A stretch of DNA of 64,000 nt from Cladorrhinum sp. PSN259 (GCA_033725935.1 MU867069.1:620001-684000); one strand, 5' to 3'; shown: positions 43,828 through 55,985, numbered from the stretch's first letter. Made by a program: numbers and translations. The notes: generated from the letters alone by a model not told the origin.

Positions 43828-44772
43828 TTAGAGCCTGCCACCAGTCAACTCCTCCGCCACCGACTTCTGCCTCGTCGTCGTCTTCTCCTGGGGCGTCTTG
43901 GCCGAATCCATCAGGTACTCGCTATCACCCGCCATCCTGGCCTGCATCTGTCTGACACTGATTGGATGTCCCTCCAGCGCCCATATGTTCTCCCCGGCAG
44001 GACCGGTGTACGAGTCCTTGTGCTGGGCAAACAGCTTGTTGACCCTCTCCTCGAGCGTCGCCTCGTCGACGATGAAGTTTTTGGCCTCGACGTAGAGCTG
44101 CGCCAGGGCGTCGGCGCGCGCCTCGGCCTTCTTCTTGAGCATGTGCTCGTGTCGCTGCTTGGCCGCGTTGGCTCTGACGAACCGGCCAGGGTCGAGGGCG
44201 ACGGCAAAGTTGTTTGCCGTGTCGGCGCGGACGGTGGAGCGGGTGAGGACCTCGTCCAGGCGCTCGGGGGCGTTGGCGGCTTTGAGATTGTCGGCGGCCT
44301 TCTTCCTGGACTGCCGGATCATGCGCTGGTCCGTCGTGACTTTGCGAGCCCAGAGGCCCTTGATGCCCGCTTCGAGGGCTGCGCGGCGGGAGGCGGCGTC
44401 TAGCCTGTGGCGCTGCTCCTCGGCGGACTTGGGGGGTTTTTCGGCGAGCTCGGCGTAGGACTTGGGCGTGGCGGCCTCGACGTAGCCGGCTTGGACCTTG
44501 CGGTCCGCCTCGCGCTTGGGGAAGATTGTGCGAGGGACGGGGAGGTGGCCCCTAATTGGTGGGAGGCGGGTTTCGGAGGACTGCGGGGGTTCGGGAACGA
44601 CGATGAACTTGGGAGACTCGGGAGGGACGGGCGTTCTCTTTCTGGCGAGGTTCGAGGTGGATGTGCTGAAGGCTTGTTGTATGCGTGATACTGATACTAC
44701 TGGTGTTGTGGTGGTGCGGCATGCGGAGAGCGCAACGCCGCATATTGACGGCTTGGCTGCTTGGAGAGACAT
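43828..44772 (-). CDS. PET123: Mitoribosomal small subunit protein mS26 (Pet123-like)
   Basis: Single exon, 314 residues from the ATG at 44772; an upstream in-frame ATG at 44901 would add 43 residues that look like leader sequence. The N-terminus has a presequence (MSLQAAKPSICGVALSACRT..RIQQAFSTSTSNLARKR). GHLPVPRTIFPKREADRK and the following long basic helix (AEEQRHRLDAASRRAALEAG, RMIRQSRKKAADNLKA) match fungal mS26. The C-terminus holds AEARADALAQLYVEAKNFIVDEATLEERVNKLF. In yeast Pet123 is essential for mitochondrial translation. Confidence is good for the family. Confidence 0.85.
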   Translation of the reverse strand: MSLQAAKPSICGVALSACRTTTTPVVSVSRIQQAFSTSTSNLARKRTPVPPESPKFIVVPEPPQSSETRLPPIRGHLPVPRTIFPKREADRKVQAGYVEAATPKSYAELAEKPPKSAEEQRHRLDAASRRAALEAGIKGLWARKVTTDQRMIRQSRKKAADNLKAANAPERLDEVLTRSTVRADTANNFAVALDPGRFVRANAAKQRHEHMLKKKAEARADALAQLYVEAKNFIVDEATLEERVNKLFAQHKDSYTGPAGENIWALEGHPISVRQMQARMAGDSEYLMDSAKTPQEKTTTRQKSVAEELTGGRL

Positions 44773-45698
44773 TTTGTTTGGTAGTTTTTCCTTTCCTGGA
44801 GAGTTTAGCAATTCTGCCCGTAGACAGAATTGACTCTCTCGGGTGGGGGAGCTGAGATATGGGCTAGGCGGTTCGGAGGGGTGCGTGGTGTGGGCTTTCA
44901 AGATGCGGGCAGATGTGCTCCAATTCTGAAATTCTGAAGCTCGTCCCCCGGGAACCCAAGGATGGATTGGCGCTAATCTCGTCTCAGCTTAGCTGCACCG
45001 GTGACGGGGGATTCTGCCCTTTTTCACCGCCATTCTTTTTGGTTTGCAGACCTGGGAACAGAGGCTTGCCGCAACCTCCACACGAATCAAGAAGTATCTG
45101 AGAACTTAGAGGAGAGTGAGATTTGTTCTGTCTGCTACCTTTGTATTTCAAATTCATCTGCCCTTTATCGATTTGCTTTTGGATCATTTCTGGTGTTTTG
45201 TGAGCCTGCTTCTGTTTCCAGTTTTCGGCATGGAACTTCGGTCGCGATGGCTACATACACAAATCTGCTCCTGGTAGGTACCTTGCATGTTGGTGACATC
45301 TAGACGGGTGCGACAGTCACCAGGATATTTGGTGTGCTGTTTTACGCCCCTTGGAGTTGAAAGTGGTATCACGTATATGAGGCTCGCATATCAAAATGTT
45401 TCCATTAAGAGGAAGAGATGAACGGGTGAAACATGCACAATGGCTCCCGATAATTTTACTACTCACAACCTGCGTCTCCTTTTCTATATTGCTCATAAAA
45501 TATCTGGACGGTATGACATTGTTGATATTTTTGTTGTCACACGCGGGTATGGCTTATTGAAGTGATGGGGGTTGTTGCCGTTGTTCAGATATAAGGCTCT
45601 CAGGCTGTGACGCTGTTCTTTGGTCTTGACACCAGGAGGTACCCCCCTGAGGTTGGCTTCTCTCTTCATCCGCAGTTGCAGCCGAGATACCAGTTACA
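44773..45698. promoter_or_regulatory. Divergent region, no gene seen
   Basis: Between mS26 (minus) and the wall-type protein gene (plus). Frames of at most 100 codons without motifs. Confidence 0.4.
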
Positions 45699-46977
45699 AT
45701 GCTTCTCTTCTCTCTGCTATTCCTGAGCCTGGGTGTAGTGGCCAGACTCAACCACAAGGAGGATGGCGACTGCGCCTTTCACCTCACCGGACTGACCAAC
45801 GCCAACGTAACAGTTGGGCAACTCCCAGGTGGTCAAGTCACAGGTGGCAACTTCAACAACACGGCTGCTCTCTTTCACCTGATTGGGGCAGGCTTATGGG
45901 ACGATGAAGGGAGAGGATGCTGGTGGGCCGGTATGCCATCTCCCTTTCCCTGGTCGAACTCATCAAATTACTGACCCCCCCCCCCCCCCCCTTATAGATC
46001 CAAGCACCGTCTTAGTCTGCGATATCCTCCCGCCCGACGGTCCAGACTCACTCTTCCAGATCGCCGAGGACGGCTGCCTTCATTACAATGGGACATCGAC
46101 CTTTTACGCTTGCAAATCAGGCCGCTATGGCCGCGTGAACTACTATCTCGAACAGCGGGACGCTACCTGTCGACCTGCTTTTCTTGTAGCTGATGATACG
46201 TGCGGGACGCAGCCATTTGGTCCTGTGATTAGCACCGTCATGCTTACTTCCACTCTTTCTTTGGCTTCAACATCATCATTTTCTACTCCTTCTACCTCTT
46301 ACACTGCCCGAAACACATTCACCACCGTTTCCGACTCTTCAACTTTTATTTCCTGGTCGACTAGACCAACCCCTTCTTCACCCTCACCTCGTCTTCCTCC
46401 TGGCGTCACTACGAGACGTCCTTCACTTACAGTCTCTGGGACAGGGACTGGGACAGGTGATATTTCTGTTGCACCAGAAACTCCAATCTGGCAGAACACT
46501 ACATGGCAAGGGACGGGGGGGTTTACTAGTGTTACTTCTATTGCCTCTATTGTGTGGGGGAATACTACGACTACCATCACTATAGCATCGAGTACTCCTA
46601 GCAGCAGCACAAGCACAACTACCAGCACAATAACAGCGGCAGAAATAATCCCAATAGTTACATACACAGTCTGGAAGACAACACACGTACACACCCCAGG
46701 GGGACCAGTGACCGTCACTACGGTAACAGTTACACAGGGCGTAGACGCTGCACAGGCCACCGCTTTTGCTGTTGAGGTTATTGAGGTTGGGGTTGGGGTT
46801 GGTGACGATTCTAGTCAGGGAGGTCAAGGACAAGGTACTGTAGGGCAGCAGGAACGGGGAGGAGGAGGGCAAGGCCCTCGTGGCGGAGAAGACCCTCGTG
46901 GCGGAGGTGGGCTGAAGGACGGGTATGGGGCTTATGAGTATGTGAAGGAGAATGTTGGGAAGATCTTGGATTTTTGA
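45699..46977 (+). CDS. Secreted Ser/Thr-rich wall-type protein
   Basis: Exon 1 45699-45930 and exon 2 45998-46977 give 403 residues. The 67-nt intron has GTATGC, a TTACTGAC branch, then an unbroken run of 17 C before TTATAG. A signal peptide (MLLFSLLFLSLGVVA) precedes a compact Cys-containing domain (residues 20-170: DCAFHLTGL, GCWWAG, VCDILPPDG, GCLHYNGTSTFYACKSG, ATCRPAF, DDTC) with several N-glycosylation sites; it resembles the cysteine domains of fungal wall mannoproteins. A Ser/Thr-rich stretch of about 120 residues, likely O-mannosylated, follows, then a Gly/Gln/Arg-rich tail (GGGGQGPRGGEDPRGGGG). No GPI signal at the end. Role in the wall is inferred. Confidence 0.8.
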
Positions 46978-47790
46978 AAGATGGGCGAGGGTACTAGGAC
47001 TGAACGTGTACAATTCGGGGCTTTGGTTGAGATTCGGTTATAATAATTATGAGTAGGTTCAGTAGTCTAAGTACTTGGTAAAATAGCAGGAGTAATGTAA
47101 AAGAGGTTATCATCGGAGAAGCATCTGCCTGCCCTGGGTATCGGCATTTGAAAACCAACCACATGCATGCGTGACAGTTGACCACCCATGACCCCAAAAC
47201 TCCAAAGATGTTTCGGGGTAAAACAGTAATGCCACATGGAGGGAGCTGGGGGAGTGGCTACGGCATCTCACTATCGTTGGGTCGCTGCTTGGCATTGACA
47301 CATCCTTCGCCAGGAATCGTCCACGTGAGAACTAGCGTGTGGCCTGCAAGGGGGCGCGGAGGTGGCAGGGTGGGAGATAAAGAGAGAAGCAACAGCTTCA
47401 GTTACCTGTTTGCCAGTAACATCGAATTCCTACAATTATTACCGTGGCATAGAGAGAGTTTGAGTGTTTGGTGGAACTGGAACTCTGTCGGTCCCGGAAT
47501 CCTGATTTCTTGATCCGCCGGTCCCAGAAAACGCACTGCAGAAGCACGCACGGGCCACTCTGAATTTTAGCGTCGGCGAGAACCGCAACAAGGCTTTCCA
47601 GTTTCCCTTTGGATCCATCTTCAAAGGTTCTCGAGACCAAGTCACGATTTCGATATCGCCCTGTCGCCGACTAACTTGTGCCTCGCAGCGCACAAGCAGT
47701 CCTCCCCTCCATTTGACCGACCCGTCGTTCCGGGGTTGAATTGCTGAGCGATAGTTCCCTCGCTGCTCCCGCCGAGGCGGCAATCGGACC
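46978..47790. other. Intergenic, no gene seen
   Basis: 3' flank of the wall-type protein gene and promoter of the mS38 gene. No supported frame. Confidence 0.45.
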
Positions 47791-48925
47791 ATGACGATGC
47801 TGCCCTCCTCCGTGCGACGAGTTGTCGCCGCTGCCGCAACTCCTTCGACCCCCGCTGCCGTCGTCTCTTCCCTCGCTTCCACGGCCGGCGCCACCTTCTC
47901 CCTCCCATACCGCCCCAGTGGTCTTCAGCAGCGCCGATATTCCTCGTCAAAACCTTCCAACCCCAGTGACGGTTCCCGCGACTTGGATGCCCGCGCCTCC
48001 GTCCCCTCCTCCGGATCCTCCAAGACGATAGGGGAGAAGCGCAAGAGAAAATCCAAGGATGCTGCCGCCCAGCTCCCCAGCGTTCCCAGCACCAAGCACA
48101 TCAAGGATGAAGGTTAGTCATCATTTCTTTGTGTGTGTCACCATCACTCACCGTATCTTGCTGACACACATGGGTGTAGGATTCGCTCTCTCAACCTTCT
48201 TTGCTCTCCACAGGCCAATTTCTGTAACGCAGCTCTTGCCCCAACCGGTAACGGAGGATGCCTTTGCCCAGATCTTCGCCCCGCGTTCGCGCAACCACAG
48301 AGTACAGGACGTTCTCTCGACGCTACAACAAACGGTACAGGACCTTGAGGAGCCCCTAAAAGTGAACAATGCCAACGGAGTTAAGCAGCAGCAGTCATTA
48401 TCCCACGAAGGAGCCCAGGAGGCCGAGGCCGACGGATCTACCAGGCTCACCTACAAGCGCCCCGACGGCAGCGAGGCCAATGTCTACCTCCAGCTCAACA
48501 CCTCGGACGGACAGTTTTTGCCATACAGCCCCCCTCCACCTCCCCAGCCCATCGCCGAGGTCGATGCCGAATCCGAGTCCGTCCTGGAATCCATTGCCGA
48601 GGAGCTCGCCAGCACCGAGGAGCCATCAACCCGCGTATACAAGGCCATGGTTACGATCGAGGAGACGCTGGACGCCAACGGACAGTACAAGGTGGTCGCG
48701 CATAGTCCCGAGCTGATTGAGGATGGTGCCGAGTCCCAGCCCCGTTCGTTCTTGGAGCGTATGGCCCAGCGCCAGCTGCGGTTTGATGACGCTCGCAGAC
48801 AGCAGGGACGTAGCATGCAGGCTATCAGTGTCAAGAGACAGCGGAAGCTCAAGATGAAGAAGAAGAAGTACAAGAAGCTCATGAGGCGGACGAGAAACGA
48901 GCGTCGCAAGTTGGATCGCTTGTAA
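47791..48925 (+). CDS. Mitoribosomal protein mS38 (Cox24/AURKAIP1-type, DUF1713)
   Basis: Exon 1 47791-48112 and exon 2 48180-48925 (67-nt intron GTTAGT..GTAG, GCTGAC branch) give 355 residues. The N-terminus is a presequence (MLPSSVRRVVAAAATPS..LQQRRYSSS). The C-terminal 40 residues (AISVKRQRKLKMKKKKYKKL, MRRTRNERRKLDRL) form the very basic helix of the DUF1713/mS38 family that inserts into the small-subunit decoding region; in yeast the protein is Cox24/Qri5, linked to COX1 mRNA translation. The middle is poorly conserved and Glu/Ser/Pro-rich, and is longer than in animals, as is common in fungi. Confidence 0.87.
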
Positions 48926-49179
48926 GGTGGTGGAGGTGGTGGTGGTGGGGCAGCAACAGAAGCAGTATCACCCCCGTGTGTAAATATCTTTTTATCCCTA
49001 CTATCAAAGGCCTCTTTTTTCTGGTTGTCTGTTGTTCTCATGGGCATCGAAGCATTGGGAATCCAAACACAAAGAATTTCTGGCATTTTTTTGTTCTGTA
49101 AAGTTTCACATGTTCAGTTTTCACGAATATACATCAAATAAAAGGGGAAGAGGGGATGGAAGGAAAGTGAGGAGATAGA

Positions 49180-49212
<33 letters not shown>

Positions 49213-49378
49213 TGAGCTAGATAGAGAGCTAGATACGGACTTTCTGTGGAAATGGGAAAGACGATTTAAAGCATTGGCATGTTGCATTGAATAACGTGTG
49301 CTTCTTGACTCGTGGTTTACAAAACAAAACCCTCTTGAAATATACAAGCTAGGTACGTAGGTAGGTAAGCCAACATCT
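48926..49378. other. Convergent 3' flanks with GT/GA microsatellite
   Basis: Spacer between mS38 and the DsbA-like gene, holding the (GT)n(GA)n tract at 49180-49213. No coding signal. Confidence 0.5.
49180..49213. repeat. (GT)10(GA)6 compound microsatellite
   Basis: An uninterrupted run of ten GT units followed directly by about six AG/GA units. Simple-sequence DNA likely to vary in length between strains. Confidence 0.9.
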
Positions 49379-50122
49379 TCAGTAAATATTGCTATTGAAC
49401 CACTCGCCCCACTCGCTCACCCCCCACCCGCTACTGATCGAATTATCCACGACGCCGTTGACAATAACAGTCGGGCTCACGTGGACGCCAACCAGCCTCG
49501 CGCTCTTCACGACGAGCTTGACGTCGGCGGTGACGGCGTTGCCCGTGTTTAAGCTCCCGTCCTCGGCGGGTTTATCGGAGATCTCCAGAAGCTTGTACAC
49601 TTGCTCCTCGTCGACACCTACCGACTCCCTGGCGAGCTTAGCCAGGCGGCGATAAGTGGCGTTGCGGGTCTCGTTGACGACGTTGACGTCGAAGTAGTCT
49701 TTCTGGCTGTCGAACAGCGCGGAAGAAAAATCCCAGAATTTCTGGGGGGACAGGCGGTTGACCGCCAGGGCTGCCTCGTGGACGAGGGTGGAGGAGGGGT
49801 GCCAGGGTTGGATTTGCTGGCGGATGATGAACTGTGTCTTTTGGGCGTACTGGGATGGGAGGGAGGGGAGGACTTGGTGGTGGAGGGTTTTGAATATTTC
49901 TTTTTTTGAGTAACATTAGCATTAGGGGATTATGAAAGGGAGGTGAAAGGGATGTATAGAGAAGAAGAATAAGAAGAAGAAGGAATACGTACTGGCCGAG
50001 TAAGGGCAGACGTAATCTAGGTAGAGCTCGATTGTGTGGAGGGGTGTTGAGGTTGATGAGGTTGAAGAAGAAGAAGAAGGTAAGATGAGGCGGGCGCCTG
50101 AGAGTTTGGGTGGGAGGGCCAT
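49379..50122 (-). CDS. DsbA-like thioredoxin-fold protein, CPYS motif
   Basis: Exon 1 50122-49993 and exon 2 49899-49379 give 216 residues; the 93-nt intron has a GTACGT donor, TGCTAAT branch and AAAAAG acceptor. HTIELYLDYVCPYSAKIF is the first strand and active-site turn of the DsbA/2-hydroxychromene isomerase-like thioredoxin fold; the motif is C-P-Y-S, so only one active-site Cys remains. An all-helical insert (residues 70-150, HPSSTLVHEAALAVNRLSPQKFWDFSSALF) and a final cis-Pro strand (GVHVSPTVIVNG) complete the fold. A Ser-rich stretch encoded by repeated GAAGAA (antisense) lies at residues 16-25. It could act as a glutathione-dependent or monothiol enzyme. No signal peptide, so probably cytosolic. 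Confidence 0.87.
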
Positions 50123-50607
50123 TGTGATTTTGGGTGTATGTAATGAAGTTGGAGTTGCAAGGTTGATGTGGTTTTTGGTTGGAGAGGCTTGATTTAATGT
50201 ATTATATATAATTTAGATAGATCTCTACAGAGGAATACGAGTTGCTCGACAGACAAGCTCGGGATGATGCGATCGATCGTCCCGAGTGTATTCAGGGTAG
50301 GTAGCTTACACATGCTCTCCGAGGTGGGGTTGAATGAGGGGCAGCTTTTGCTTGGAGCTCTTCTTTCAAGTTGCATTTAATTTCAAGGTATTCCAAATCA
50401 TTCATTCCTATTGGGGCACAATTTGTCACTACGCAGGGGTCTTGCAAGAGTTTTGGTTCTTTCAACATTGTGGTTCCAAATGTCGTTGTCTAAACAGTTA
50501 CTGGTTTGATTCTTCTTTGAACATTGACCACAAAACACCACTAACACAATTGTCCTTGGCCAGATTCCCCCTTTTTCCTGCTAGTAAACAACTACCTCCT
50601 CCTGAAA
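50123..50607. other. Spacer between two minus-strand genes
   Basis: Promoter of the DsbA-like gene and 3' UTR of the GH36 gene. A 124-codon plus frame overlaps the GH36 end antisense and has no motif. Confidence 0.45.
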
Positions 50608-53551
50608 TCACTTCTTCTCCAATGCAAAGTACACCTTCACCTCGACCTCATTCGCCCAGCCGCTTTCAAGTCCCATCTCCTTCCACGCCGTTTCAATGTC
50701 CACATTAAGAACTTGGTTGTCCTTCTCATTCACCGTAACTGTATGGGGAGGCAAAGGCTGCCCTTGAATCGTGACCATAAACTCGTCCATGATTGACAAT
50801 TCAGGAAGCACCGAGATGTAGACACCTGGAGTCATATATACAATTAGCATATTCTCTGGGCACTCCCAATTACAAGACTTACCCAAGACACCCAACGCCT
50901 TCAAAGTAGTATCAACCATCATCCTCCCATTCTCCAACACCGCAAACTTGGTATTCAACACCGCAGCGCAACCCGTCATCTTCCCTACCAATCCCAAACT
51001 CGCCACCAAGAGATTCCCCCTCGACTTGGACACAAATTTGGTCACCGGGTAAGCAGAAAGCACATCATACCCGCCCTTTTCCAACGAAAGCGCAATCAAC
51101 GAACCCAGTTCTTCCCCAACACTAAGCGGCGGCGTGACCCTTCCCGTAACATGAGACCTCACAATATACCTCCCACCCTCCATAACACCCGGGAACCGTT
51201 CCAACGGAATCACATCCGTCAATCCCCAGGGGAATACATTAAACACACCCACGATTCCCGTCCCCGTTGCCGCACGTCCGTGATACGCCCCTATCTTCAA
51301 CAAAGAAAGCTCATGATAACCGACATACTGATCAAGCGTCCTCCCCAATACACTGGGCCTAAAAATGACAGTTTTCCCCCTGGGCGTAACGCCCGTTATC
51401 TGTCTGATCAAGTCGATATCATGGCTGCCGGGAACATCAGTGATGTATATCGGCCCACCACTAACACACCTCGCCGCAGCGTGGAAACCGGAGTACTCAT
51501 GCGCTGTCTGGAACATGTCCCAATCAGGCAAGATGTTCAAGTGCTGAGTAAACAGCGAGTTGTGAGAATTAGCCCACACATGCCAGGGATGAGATTCCGG
51601 AACATCGGGGAAGAAATCATCTGAATTCCGCACGACGACTGCGGGTTTATTTCTGGGCATCTGGGCATAAAAGAGTATCTGAGGCGTCTGGGACATGCAC
51701 GAGATGACTTTGTTGCTGAAGTGGCGGAGGGAAGCAATGGTCCAGGCATCTAGATAGGCGCCGATGAGGTCTCGGCGGGCGGTGGCTGATTCTAGGAGGT
51801 CGATCATGAACTGGGCGTCTGTTTTGACCCCGTCGATGCCCGAGTCTGAGAGGAAGCGGTAGAAGTCGTCATAGAATTTCTTGACGTCTGAGGGGGCGAT
51901 GACTGTGATTTTGCCTTCTAGAGGGAGGTTTCGGCGTTCTGCTTCTTCTCGCATGACTTCAATTGTTTTGTAGCGTTTGGAGAGGGGGCCGGAGGGCGAG
52001 ATGCCCCCCCAGTAACCTAGGAGGGCGTGCCAGACGGCAATGTGCTGTATGTTTCTATGTTTGGAACGGATGTTGCGAATCATTGATCTGAGGCCGTTTG
52101 GGAAGGTTTGTGGTTCGGCTTCAAAATCGTTCCAGCCGTGTTGGAACTGGCTTTTCCCTTTGTAGTCAATGTCTTGCCAGTTGTCGTCGATGATCAGGCA
52201 GGAGATATTGATGTTGTTTTCGGCCAGTGTGTCAACGGATTTCAGGACTTTCTCCTCGGTAAGATGTTGTCCGAGGGCATTCCATGTGCCTAGCTAACGG
52301 TTAAACGTTTATGCCGGGAGAGGTGACTGTTATCCCTTTTCACTTACAGTAGCCCAAGCCATCATACCAATCTTCGTACCACTGAGGCTTGACTTCACCA
52401 AGCGCTCGTTCCTCGGCTTTTCCCTCTCCACTGCTTGTCATACTGGCTACAACTAGAGAGCGTGCATGGTACATAACAGCAGCATTTGTGCTCTCGAAGT
52501 CATCACCAACTGCTACAAGAATTGTCCCAGAAGCAGTTTTTGTGTTGTCGCTTCGGATCTGTACGTTTATCAGCATCATTCGTTGGATGGGGGACCGAAT
52601 ATCTCACATGAACCATCAACCGTCCAGAGTCACCACTCTGGAATGTAGTCACAATATTCTCAAGGCCACTTATTCCGAGCAAGACCAAATGCTTTCCTTT
52701 AGGAGAAAGAAAGGAGCAAAGCACTGCGTCCTCATTGACCTCAAACGTGGTCTTACCGTGCCTTGGAAGAAGCCAAGGAGTCCACTGTCTGACCAAGGCA
52801 AACCATCTGCCATCGGGTTAGTGTCTGCGAATTATACGATTGGCATGATCTCTGTTTTCAGCTGAACTCCCTACCTGATCGACCCTCCCCATGGGATTCC
52901 CAAGGGGACATGGGCAATGGCAGACATGTCACCTTCTACACCGTCAACCTCTACTTGAACGGACCATAACCTTGTCCTCGGGGTCTGGCTCAAGTGGCTT
53001 TTCCATTTCAAATCTGTGTTGAAGTCCTGAAATAGATCAGGTAGATCTTCTTGGTCACTGTCCTGAGTAGGTTTTGAAGCAACAACAATGACACCGTCGT
53101 CGAGTCCTTGCTCATCCCGGATCCATCGCCAGTCATCAGTAGGATTTCGCCGGAACTTGATGGTGAATTTTAGACTTGACGTGACAACCAAGCTCGCATC
53201 AAAGTATAGCCTTGTTTTGGAACCATTTGTTTCATGCAATGTTGAAGGACGAGTTTCCGGCTCACTGGGCCGAAGTAATGTCTCGTCCCATTCTCCGTTC
53301 TGGTTTGAGTGCCAGAGGGCAAGCTGCCACGGCTCTGTTTCAAGGTCCTTGGCGATCTCAAGAATTGCATGTAGCTGAATGTTGGGCTTTTGAATTTTGG
53401 TGATTAGTCCGAGGGGTGGGTAAGTTGCTATGAAGGCAGCCATATCCGAGGACATGGGTGGAGGAGCGGGTCTCTGTCTGGGGATATGCAACACTCGGAG
53501 AACGTCGTCGAAGGTTTCGGGCAGTAACTCAGTGTTCATATTCGATTGCAT
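50608..53551 (-). CDS. Raffinose synthase/SIP1-type GH36 protein (alpha-galactosidase-like)
   Basis: Five exons (53551-52875, 52806-52608, 52558-52348, 52289-50883, 50825-50608) total 2712 nt, 903 residues. All four introns have standard ends and phases fit. The middle shows the family blocks: EDWYDGLGYCTWNALG (formed at a junction), ISCLIIDDNWQDID, VWHALLGYWGG, GIDGVKTDAQ with the likely nucleophile Asp, and YITDVPGSHD with the likely acid/base Asp. Plant members make or break raffinose-type sugars; fungal members are mostly uncharacterised alpha-galactosidase-like proteins. No signal peptide, so it acts inside the cell. The N-terminal 290 residues form a beta-sandwich-like region. Substrate unknown. 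Confidence 0.92.
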
Positions 53552-54307
53552 TACTGGTTAGATAGGGATTGGGGTATCTCAGCAAACAAGAATTGCATAG
53601 AAGTTTTGGGAGAAACCAGACGCCGTTGGATGACTTCCACGATTGGAGGGGAAGCGCGGAGGCGGCTTATAAGTGCCCAACCAGACTCCGTAAGCGCATG
53701 TCAATTGGTGGAGTGCAGCCGGTGGTAAAGAGGAGAAAATTGCCAAAATGGAAATTCATATCGTTATGTAGATAAACTTATATCCTATACCTCGAGTACA
53801 TATATGAGGATGCGAGCTGGAAAGACGAACCGAGAAGAGTCTCTTCATTGATCCAAGCTGAGAAGAGGGGTAGCTTGAGCTTCACATGCTTTTTAAGCAC
53901 ACCTTACCTTGATGAATTGATCTTTCCCTTGCAAACACTTGCGTCCATTGAATTTTGTTGAAGATGAACAAAAGACAGAAGCTGATCAAAGCTCCAAATT
54001 AACAAGCTTGAAGCTTGAAGCATCAAAAGCTGGGATAGTGCAAGGCGAGAGCTCTTGAAACTCTCTTGCAAGTGGATCTTGGAAACAGAAAAAAGAACGA
54101 ATCCAATCGTGCCAATTTCAATTCCTACGACATCCGTCTCCACCCGCCCGCCCAAAACCCGGCCGGGCGTTCCCGATTCGTGCCTGAATTGTGAGGCAAA
54201 TTACGCATCTGCATAGGTTTTTTGAGCAGCGATTCCTTTCCCTGGTCCGAACCTATGTGAAGCTCTGCCTCTTAAACCGCTCATCTACCCTCCCAACATC
54301 CATCCCG
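53552..54307. promoter_or_regulatory. Divergent region between GH36 and MPP-beta genes
   Basis: About 750 nt between divergent starts. Pyrimidine-rich leader before the MPP ATG; no gene seen. Confidence 0.45.
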
Positions 54308-55985
54308 ATGGCGTCCCGGAGACTCGCTCTGAACCTCAGCCAGGGCCTGCGTGGCCGCGCTGCAGGTCTCCCCATTTCTCTCAGGCGAGGCCTGGCGACG
54401 CCGACTTCCGCCGGCATCAAGACCGAGACCACCACGCTGAAGAATGGCCTGACTGTAGGAGCTCTATCTCCATGGTGACCATGACGTCTTCTTACAATTG
54501 CAACAGGTCGCCACCCAGTACTCCCCCTATGCGCAGACCTCGACGGTCGGCATGTGGATCGATGCCGGTTCCCGCGCAGAGACCGCCGAGACCAACGGCA
54601 CCGCCCACTTCCTCGAGCATCTGGCCTTCAAGGTGCGAACGACCTACCCCCCGATGAGTGCGCGATGGCGATGATGGCCGGCAATTGACAAGTAATATCT
54701 GTGGACAGGGCACTAGCAAGCGTACCCAGCAGCAATTGGAGCTCGAGATCGAGAACATGGGTGCCCACCTCAACGCCTACACCTCGGTTGGTTTTAGCCC
54801 CTCCATCTCGAGATCAACCCCCCCGGTCGACCGCTAACACCAAGCCATAGCGCGAGAACACCGTCTACTTTGCCAAGGCCTTGAACGAGGACGTTCCCCA
54901 GTGCGTCGACATCCTCCAGGATATTCTCCAGAACTCCAAGCTCGAGGAGTCCGCCATCGAGCGCGAGCGCGATGTCATCCTCCGCGAGTCCGACGAGGTC
55001 GAGAAGCAGCTCGAGGAGGTTGTTTTCGATCACCTCCACGCCACCGCCTTCCAGCAACAACCCCTCGGCCGCACCATCCTCGGCCCCCGCGAGAACATCC
55101 GTGACATCACCCGCACCGAGCTCTCCAGCTACATCAAGAACAACTACACTGCTGACCGCATGGTTCTCGTTGGTGCTGGCGGCGTCCCCCACCAGCAGCT
55201 CGTCGAGATGGCCGACAAATACTTCTCTGGTCTCCCATCCAAGTCCCCCAACAGCGAGGCCTACCTCCTCTCCAAGAAGAAGGCCGACTTCATCGGTTCC
55301 GACGTCAGAATCCGCGACGACACCATCCCCACCGCCAACATCGCTATTGCTGTTGAGGGTGTGAGCTGGAGCGACCCTGACTACTTCACCGCTCTCGTTA
55401 CCCAGGCTATCGTTGGCAACTACGACAAGGCTCTCGGCAACGCCCCTCACCAGGGCAGCAAGCTCAGCGGCATCGTTCACAAGAACGACCTCGCCACCAG
55501 CTACATGAGCTTCTCCACCAGCTACAGCGACACTGGGTAGGGCATTCTTTTTTTGCTTGAGCGTTTGTAACAGCCTTTACTGATATTCTAATCTTAGTCT
55601 CTGGGGTATCTACATGGTCACCGACAAGCTTACCCAGATCGATGACCTTGTTCACTTCGCCCTTCGCGAGTGGTCCCGCCTCTCCGGCAACGTCACCGAG
55701 GCCGAGGTTGAGCGTGCCAAGGCTCAGCTCAAGGCTTCCATCCTTCTTTCCCTCGACGGCACCACGGCCGTTGCCGAGGATATTGGCAGACAAATCGTCA
55801 CTACCGGCCGCCGCATGACCCCCGGCGAGATCGAGCGCATCATTGACAACATCACCGAGAAGGACGTCATGGAGTTCGCCAACAAGAAGCTTTGGGATCA
55901 GGATATTGCCATCAGCGCCGTCGGCAGCATTGAGGGTCTTTTCGATTATTCCAGAGTTAGGGCCGACATGAGCAGAAACTTTTAG
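54308..55985 (+). CDS. MAS1: Mitochondrial processing peptidase beta subunit
   Basis: Five exons (54308-54454, 54507-54632, 54709-54786, 54851-55536, 55598-55985) give 474 residues. A presequence (MASRRLALNLSQGLRGRAAG..SLRRGLATPTSAG) leads to the M16 peptidase domain. The inverted zinc motif H83-F-L-E86-H87 sits in the exon 2 end, and the distal Glu is near E163 in VILRESDEVEK, the spacing expected for MPP-beta. GTSKRTQQQLELEIENMG and YFAKALNEDVPQ follow the pattern. It cuts presequences of imported matrix proteins together with MPP-alpha. In Neurospora the same protein also serves as core I of complex III; whether that holds here is not shown by sequence alone. Confidence 0.95.

Noticed and set aside
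54794..55480. 228-codon minus-strand frame
   Set aside because: Leucine/valine-rich antisense image of the MPP-beta gene exon 4.
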